Shown here piece by piece: positions 8,201-11,031 of a stretch of DNA of 11,031 nucleotides (position 1 is the stretch's first letter; every line of letters starts with the position of its first letter). A program made the position numbers and the translations under genes. The DNA comes from Bacteroidetes bacterium UBA1947 (lineage in GTDB: Bacteria; Bacteroidota; Bacteroidia; Chitinophagales; Chitinophagaceae), in contig DDET01000031.1 of the NCBI GenBank assembly GCA_002336915.1, positions 1-11,031 of the forward strand, given 5' to 3'. The notes under the pieces are model-generated. The model saw only the letters and a list, made by a program, of their open reading frames with translations, was not told the DNA's origin and did not search any database.

Positions 8201-8231
8201 ACCTCTCCCCCGCCTCTCCGACGGAGAGGAG
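8201..8231. repeat. CT-rich palindromic repeat between two convergent genes
   Basis: CCTCTCC (8213-8219), GAC, GGAGAGG (8223-8229) is a perfect 7-bp hairpin, preceded by a second CCTCTCC (8202-8208). GGGAG at 8196-8200 could also pair with CTCCC at 8205-8209. It fills most of the 41-nt gap between the stop codons of the glycosyltransferase and the epimerase. It might help end transcription on either strand but has no T run on either side, so I call it a repeat rather than a terminator. It resembles the copy at 5574-5605. Confidence 0.65.
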
Positions 8232-8236
8232 CTAAA

Positions 8237-9220
8237 TTAAGAATACTTCTCCCTGAAAAAATCTACGGTCTTTTTGAGGCCATCAAGGAAGCGTTGGGTG
8301 GGTTGGTAGCCTAGCAATTCTTTAGCCCTTGAGATATCGGCCAGCGAGTTACGTATGTCGCCTTCTCGCTCTTCGCGGTAAGTGGCTTCATGTTTCATCC
8401 CCAACATTTCGCGTATGGACTCATACAGGAAGTTGACCGAGAAATTTTCGCCCACAGCTATATTATATACAAGGCCAAATGCGTCATCGTTATGGCAGAG
8501 CATGCCCCTAACGTTTGCCTGCACTGCGCTTTCGATAAATGTGAAGTCACGCGTTTGCTCACCATCGCCATTGATGTACACCGGGGTGTTCTTCAATATT
8601 CCACTTACAAAAAGTGGTATCACAGCGGCATAAGGCCCGTCAGGGTCTTGCCGCGGACCAAAGATATTGAAGTAACGAAGGCCTACTACCTTCATACCAT
8701 ACAACCTTGCAAACACGTCAGCATACAGTTCATTGGTCTTCTTGGTGACAGCGTATGGAGACAGCGGTTTGCCTATGCGGTCTTCGTGCTTAGGCAGGTT
8801 GGGCTCATCACCATATACCGATGATGACGAGGCATAGACAAAAGTTTTTACACCCGCATCTTTAGCTGCAGTTATCATATTTACAAAACCGCCGGCATTT
8901 ACATCATTGCTTGTTATGGGGTCCTTCACCGAGCGTGGCACCGAACCAAGTGCCGCCTGGTGCGTTACGTAATCTACACCGGCACACGCCAGCCTGCAAG
9001 TCTCAGGGTTGCGTATATCGCCTTCTATGAAGTTGAGTTGCGGGTGCTTTGCAAAAAGGTCGAGGTTGGCTTTAAAGCCTGTGGAAAGATTATCAAGCAC
9101 GGTTACCTTTCCTGCTCCATTGGCAAGCAGGTATTCAACTATATGCGAGCCTATAAAACCCGCGCCGCCCGTTACCAGGAAGCTGCTTTTACTGATGTCT
9201 TTGTTGTGAAATGTTGTCAT
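8237..9220 (-). CDS. wbpP: WbpP/TviC-like UDP-N-acetylglucosamine 4-epimerase (extended SDR)
   Basis: The 327-residue protein is an extended short-chain dehydrogenase/reductase. The NAD-binding glycine motif is GGAGFIG at residues 18-24, with Asp43 in VLDNLSTG. Catalytic residues are Ser in YASSSSVYG (130s), Tyr156 and Lys160 (SPYAVTKK). The stretches AALGSVPRSVKDPITSN, GLRYFNIFGPRQDP, YINGDGEQTRDF and EGDIRNSLADISRAKELLGY closely follow WbpP of Pseudomonas and TviC of Salmonella, which interconvert UDP-GlcNAc and UDP-GalNAc (and uronic forms) for O-antigen or Vi polysaccharide. The start at 9220 gives a slightly long N-terminus before the Rossmann strand, as in WbpP. Other sugar-nucleotide epimerases or UDP-glucuronate-type enzymes are less likely alternatives. 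It probably feeds surface polysaccharide synthesis with the convergent GT4 gene. Confidence 0.87.
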   Translation of the reverse strand: MTTFHNKDISKSSFLVTGGAGFIGSHIVEYLLANGAGKVTVLDNLSTGFKANLDLFAKHPQLNFIEGDIRNPETCRLACAGVDYVTHQAALGSVPRSVKDPITSNDVNAGGFVNMITAAKDAGVKTFVYASSSSVYGDEPNLPKHEDRIGKPLSPYAVTKKTNELYADVFARLYGMKVVGLRYFNIFGPRQDPDGPYAAVIPLFVSGILKNTPVYINGDGEQTRDFTFIESAVQANVRGMLCHNDDAFGLVYNIAVGENFSVNFLYESIREMLGMKHEATYREEREGDIRNSLADISRAKELLGYQPTQRFLDGLKKTVDFFREKYS

Positions 9221-9265
9221 CGCTCTCTCGGGGTGATTGGTATAGTAAGATAAAATAATTATGGC

Positions 9266-9273
9266 TAAAGATA
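9266..9273 (-). promoter_or_regulatory. Possible -7 element of the epimerase promoter
   Basis: On the minus strand TATCTTTA matches TAnnTTTG at all but the last base, 45 nt before the epimerase ATG. No convincing -33 TTTG lies at the right distance, so this is weak. Some promoter is needed here because a strong terminator lies just upstream (9299-9330). Confidence 0.3.
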
Positions 9274-9298
9274 CAATACCGGGGAGCGTACTGCATAT

Positions 9299-9330
9299 AA
9301 AAAATAAAGGCCGTTCGCGGGAACGGCCTT
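9299..9330 (-). terminator. Intrinsic terminator after the THX gene
   Basis: The arms 9307-9316 (AAGGCCGTTC) and 9321-9330 (GAACGGCCTT) form a perfect 10-bp stem with a 4-nt loop. On the minus strand the stem is followed by a T-rich run (complement of 9299-9306). It begins 15 nt after the THX stop codon and insulates the epimerase gene from it. Confidence 0.92.
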
Positions 9331-9345
9331 CAAATAGTTAAGCAA

Positions 9346-9459
9346 CTATGCTTTCTTTTCAGCTTGCTTTGCGACCTTCTTAGTGCGTGCCGGACGTAAC
9401 TTACCGAAACTGCCTAATGTTATCTTGCCGCGCTTTGTGCGTTTATCGCCTCTGCCCAT
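9346..9459 (-). CDS. 30S ribosomal protein THX
   Basis: This 37-residue, very basic protein begins MGRGDKRTKRGKI and continues with GSFGKLRPAR, then a Lys/Ala-rich tail. It matches the Thx peptide of Thermus (GKGDRRTRRGKI...GKYRP), which sits in a cavity at the top of the 30S head and stabilises the rRNA fold. Bacteroidota carry a family of such short THX proteins. The reading frame extends upstream to an ATG at 9528, but I choose the start at 9459. It gives exactly the family N-terminus, and the extra 23 residues would be translated from the HU terminator hairpin and the -7 box. It has its own promoter element and terminator. Confidence 0.9.
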   Translation of the reverse strand: MGRGDKRTKRGKITLGSFGKLRPARTKKVAKQAEKKA

Positions 9460-9477
9460 GATTACTAGTTTAGGGCA

Positions 9478-9485
9478 CAAAGATA
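9478..9485 (-). promoter_or_regulatory. -7 element of the THX promoter
   Basis: On the minus strand the sequence is TATCTTTG, a perfect TAnnTTTG, 18 nt before the THX ATG. No good -33 TTTG is found at the usual spacing, because that region is occupied by the HU terminator hairpin. Its first base coincides with the end of that terminator's T run. Confidence 0.6.
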
Positions 9486-9523
9486 AAAAAAAAGCAAGAA
9501 ACATCGCTGAGTTTCTTGCTTTT
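9485..9523 (-). terminator. Intrinsic terminator after the HU gene
   Basis: The arms 9490-9501 and 9512-9523 pair perfectly over 12 bp (core GCAAGAAA/TTTCTTGC) around a 10-nt loop. On the minus strand nine T begin in the stem and run to 9485. It starts 23 nt after the HU stop codon. Confidence 0.92.
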
Positions 9524-9546
9524 CCCAAAACCAGGGCCGGTAAAAA

Positions 9547-9828
9547 CTATTTTTTACCGCTAACCTTGGTTGAAAATTCTTTGCCGGCCTTAAATTTCGG
9601 AACCTTACGTGCTTTGATCTTGATCACTTCGCCTGTTTGAGGATTGCGGCCATTACGTGCTGAGCGGTCGGATACGGAGAAAGTACCGAAGCCTACCAGC
9701 GTAACGCGGTCGCCTTTTTTCAGAGATGCAACTACGGCATTGGTAAATGAATCCAATGCATCATTTGCCTGTGTCTTTGTAACGCCAGAATCTTTGGCCA
9801 TTTTGTCAATTAGTTCGGCTTTGTTCAT
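9547..9828 (-). CDS. hup: HU-family DNA-binding protein
   Basis: The 93-residue protein has the full HU layout. An N-terminal helical dimerisation part (MNKAELIDKMA, through residue 38) is followed by GDRVTLVGFGTFSV (39-52) and the beta-arm RSARNGRNPQTGE, with the DNA-intercalating Pro63 at its tip. The C-terminal strand/helix (KARKVPKFKAGKEF) ends in a Lys-rich tail. HU dimers bend and compact DNA and act in replication, recombination and gene regulation. It is a single-gene unit with a strong promoter (9874-9904) and a strong terminator. Bacteroidota often carry several HU paralogues, so this need not be the only one. Confidence 0.96.
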   Translation of the reverse strand: MNKAELIDKMAKDSGVTKTQANDALDSFTNAVVASLKKGDRVTLVGFGTFSVSDRSARNGRNPQTGEVIKIKARKVPKFKAGKEFSTKVSGKK

Positions 9829-9873
9829 AGCACTCTAATTTTTTGTGGTGAATAAATATTTTTTGAGGATAAA

Positions 9874-9904
9874 CAAATATACAGCGCTTTAGCGCAGTTC
9901 CAAA
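9874..9904 (-). promoter_or_regulatory. Promoter of the HU gene with a palindrome in its spacer
   Basis: On the minus strand TTTG (9904-9901) is followed after exactly 19 nt by TATATTTG (9881-9874). Both elements match the Bacteroidota housekeeping consensus perfectly. Transcription should start near 9868, leaving an A-rich leader of about 40 nt before the ATG at 9828. The spacer contains the palindrome GCGCT-TT-AGCGC (9884-9895), placed where a bound protein would block RNA polymerase. Confidence 0.85.
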
Positions 9905-10076
9905 TATTCAAGAAAAAAATTTTTACCGAAAAGCCTTGCCTGTGGCAGCTTTCCCGTCTCCGGAGTGTTAAGGGGAAAATAGATTTTTGCTATAGTCCTT
10001 TACCGGCAAGCGTTTGGCGATATTGGCAAGAAATTTGATTACTGTCATTTCCTGAAAAATTCACTCCAGGGGGCAA
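9905..10076. other. Intergenic stretch with imperfect hairpins
   Basis: Between the HU promoter and the DUF4286 stop codon no credible ORF is seen. AAAGC-CT-TGCC-TGT-GGCA-GCTTT (9930-9952) forms a bulged 9-bp hairpin that on the minus strand is followed about 10 nt later by a run of T, so it may be a weak terminator for the DUF4286 gene. Next to it TTTCCC/GGGAAA (9950-9978) encloses the 8-bp palindrome CTCCGGAG. Confidence 0.35.
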
Positions 10077-10394
10077 TTATACGGCACACTGAAATTCTTC
10101 TTCCATCACGGTTCTGAAGGCAGTGAATTTACTGGCGAAGCGGGCAAAACCTTTCTCACGCATCTGCTGTGCGTATTCTGAAATATAGGTGTTGTAGTGT
10201 TCTATACTGTCGCAAAAATACTGCGCCACATAGGTGAGGCCTTCTGTTTCATCCTGCTCCAACAAGTGACAGAGGCGGGAGTTTATGAACAGACCGGTTT
10301 TCATCAGTTCAGGCATGTGCTCGTCTTTCATCCATTTCACCCAGTCGCTTGCAGCATTGGCGTCCACTTTAATAGTTACGTTGTATATGATCAT
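10077..10394 (-). CDS. DUF4286 family protein
   Basis: This 105-residue protein starts MIIYNVTIKVD, then has an amphipathic helix with WVKWMKDEHMPELM, and the segment GLTYVAQYFCDSIEHYNTYI. It resembles the DUF4286 family common in Bacteroidota, expected to adopt a small alpha/beta ferredoxin-like (dimeric barrel-like) fold. There is no signal peptide, so it should be cytoplasmic, and its biochemical role is unknown. It lies 71 nt downstream of rsgA on the same strand, with a perfect -7 box in between, so it may be transcribed both with rsgA and alone. Confidence 0.85.
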   Translation of the reverse strand: MIIYNVTIKVDANAASDWVKWMKDEHMPELMKTGLFINSRLCHLLEQDETEGLTYVAQYFCDSIEHYNTYISEYAQQMREKGFARFASKFTAFRTVMEEEFQCAV

Positions 10395-10411
10395 GAGGGT
10401 AAATTAAAAAT

Positions 10412-10419
10412 CAAATTTA
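10412..10419 (-). promoter_or_regulatory. -7 element upstream of the DUF4286 gene
   Basis: On the minus strand TAAATTTG matches TAnnTTTG perfectly, 17 nt before the ATG at 10394. The expected -33 position (19-nt spacing) does not carry TTTG. The region is AT-rich, so chance occurrence is possible. Confidence 0.45.
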
Positions 10420-10465
10420 TGAAAAGTAAAACTCCATTTCCGCTTAACGTGTCTGAAGCAAACTA

Positions 10466-11031
10466 CTACCACTTCTTCTCAATGGTATCCATAATAGTCA
10501 TGTAGCTGGCATAGCGGTCAATGGTTATTTTCCCTTCGTTCACCGCTTCCTTTACTGCGCAGCCGGGTTCATTGATGTGCAGGCAGTTGTTGAACTTACA
10601 GTTACTGAGCACACGCATCATTTCCGGAAAGTAGTGTGACAGCTCTTCTTTCTCTACATCTATCAAGCCGAACTCTTTTACGCCGGGCGTATCAATGATC
10701 TTAGCACCGTGTGGTGCATCAAACATTTCAGCGAAGGTGGTGGTATGCTGCCCTTTGCCGCTCCAGCCCGATACCTCCTGTGTGCGCAGATCGATATCAG
10801 GGATCAGCCTGTTGATGAGCGTGCTCTTGCCAACGCCCGAATGCCCGCTAAAGAGCGTTGTCTTTCCCGCGAGCCGCCTCTCCAATTCAACAAGTGTACC
10901 AGGCTGCAGCGCAATAACGGGATACACTTCGTACCCGGCATCCTGGTACATGTCCTGCCATTGTTTAAGCTGCTCTTTATGCTTTGGTTTTAACAGATCG
11001 ATCTTATTTATCACGACTATGGCGGGTATGT
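10466..11031 (-). CDS. rsgA: Ribosome small subunit-dependent GTPase A, RsgA/YjeQ (N-terminal part missing)
   Basis: The reading frame is open to the window edge and begins within ...IPAIVVINKIDLL, so the N-terminal OB domain and the first part of the GTPase domain lie outside; about 187 residues remain. The GTPase motifs come in the circularly permuted order that defines RsgA: G4 NKID (near 11008-10997), then G1 GHSGVGKST (about 10820-10850), TTTF (G2), and DTPG (G3, 10682-10693). The C-terminal zinc site C-x4-C-x-H-x5-C is intact (CKFNNCLHINEPGC). RsgA checks late 30S assembly and releases assembly factors upon GTP hydrolysis. An apparent GTG start at 11014 is an internal valine, not a real start. 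Confidence 0.96.
   Translation of the reverse strand, partial: IPAIVVINKIDLLKPKHKEQLKQWQDMYQDAGYEVYPVIALQPGTLVELERRLAGKTTLFSGHSGVGKSTLINRLIPDIDLRTQEVSGWSGKGQHTTTFAEMFDAPHGAKIIDTPGVKEFGLIDVEKEELSHYFPEMMRVLSNCKFNNCLHINEPGCAVKEAVNEGKITIDRYASYMTIMDTIEKKW

Noticed and set aside
9346..9528. Longer 60-residue version of the THX protein
   Set aside because: The extra N-terminus is encoded by the HU terminator hairpin and the THX -7 box; the 37-residue form starts exactly like the family.
9383..9640. 85-residue plus-strand frame across the HU/THX region
   Set aside because: It is antisense to two well-supported genes and crosses a terminator hairpin; no family resemblance.
9905..10076. Possible small RNA gene in the HU-DUF4286 gap
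   Set aside because: Only imperfect hairpins are present, with no clear promoter and terminator pair of its own.

Overview
The window looks like a chromosomal segment of a Bacteroidota bacterium, plausibly from the Chitinophagaceae/Sphingobacteria side. The main evidence is two large secreted proteins ending in type IX secretion (T9SS) C-terminal sorting domains, promoters of the Bacteroidota type (TTTG about 19 bp upstream of TAnnTTTG), a tiny THX-type ribosomal protein, and a DUF4286 protein. Genus-level placement is inference.

Left part, plus strand (1-6834): a very large PKD/Ig-like repeat surface protein whose 5' end lies outside the window; a strong intrinsic terminator; a second secreted protein with a predicted seven-bladed propeller, a PKD domain and a T9SS sorting domain; another strong terminator; and a secreted S1/P1-type zinc nuclease with its full set of metal ligands. 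These three products all act outside the cytoplasm, but the terminators between them argue for separate transcription units.

Middle (6945-9220): a GT4 glycosyltransferase on the plus strand converges with a WbpP/TviC-like UDP-N-acetylhexosamine 4-epimerase on the minus strand. A short CT-rich palindromic repeat lies between their stop codons. The epimerase would supply a UDP-sugar (UDP-GalNAc or similar) and the glycosyltransferase could use such a donor for cell-surface polysaccharide.

Right part, minus strand (9299-11031): rsgA (cut by the window end), a DUF4286 gene, an HU-family DNA-binding protein with a very clear promoter, and the 37-residue ribosomal protein THX. HU and THX are each followed by a clean intrinsic terminator. 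The HU terminator runs directly into the THX -7 element.

Most of the window is ordinary surface-protein and housekeeping content, and I see no undescribed multi-gene system. The points most worth checking are at DNA level. A family of CTCTCC/GGAGAG palindromic repeats includes one copy translated in frame inside a T9SS sorting domain. A 26-nt inverted repeat pairs the 3' flank of one gene with the signal-peptide codons of the next. A short palindrome sits between the -33 and -7 boxes of the HU promoter. No tRNA, rRNA, CRISPR array or insertion sequence was seen, and no gene-free stretch exceeds 300 bases.
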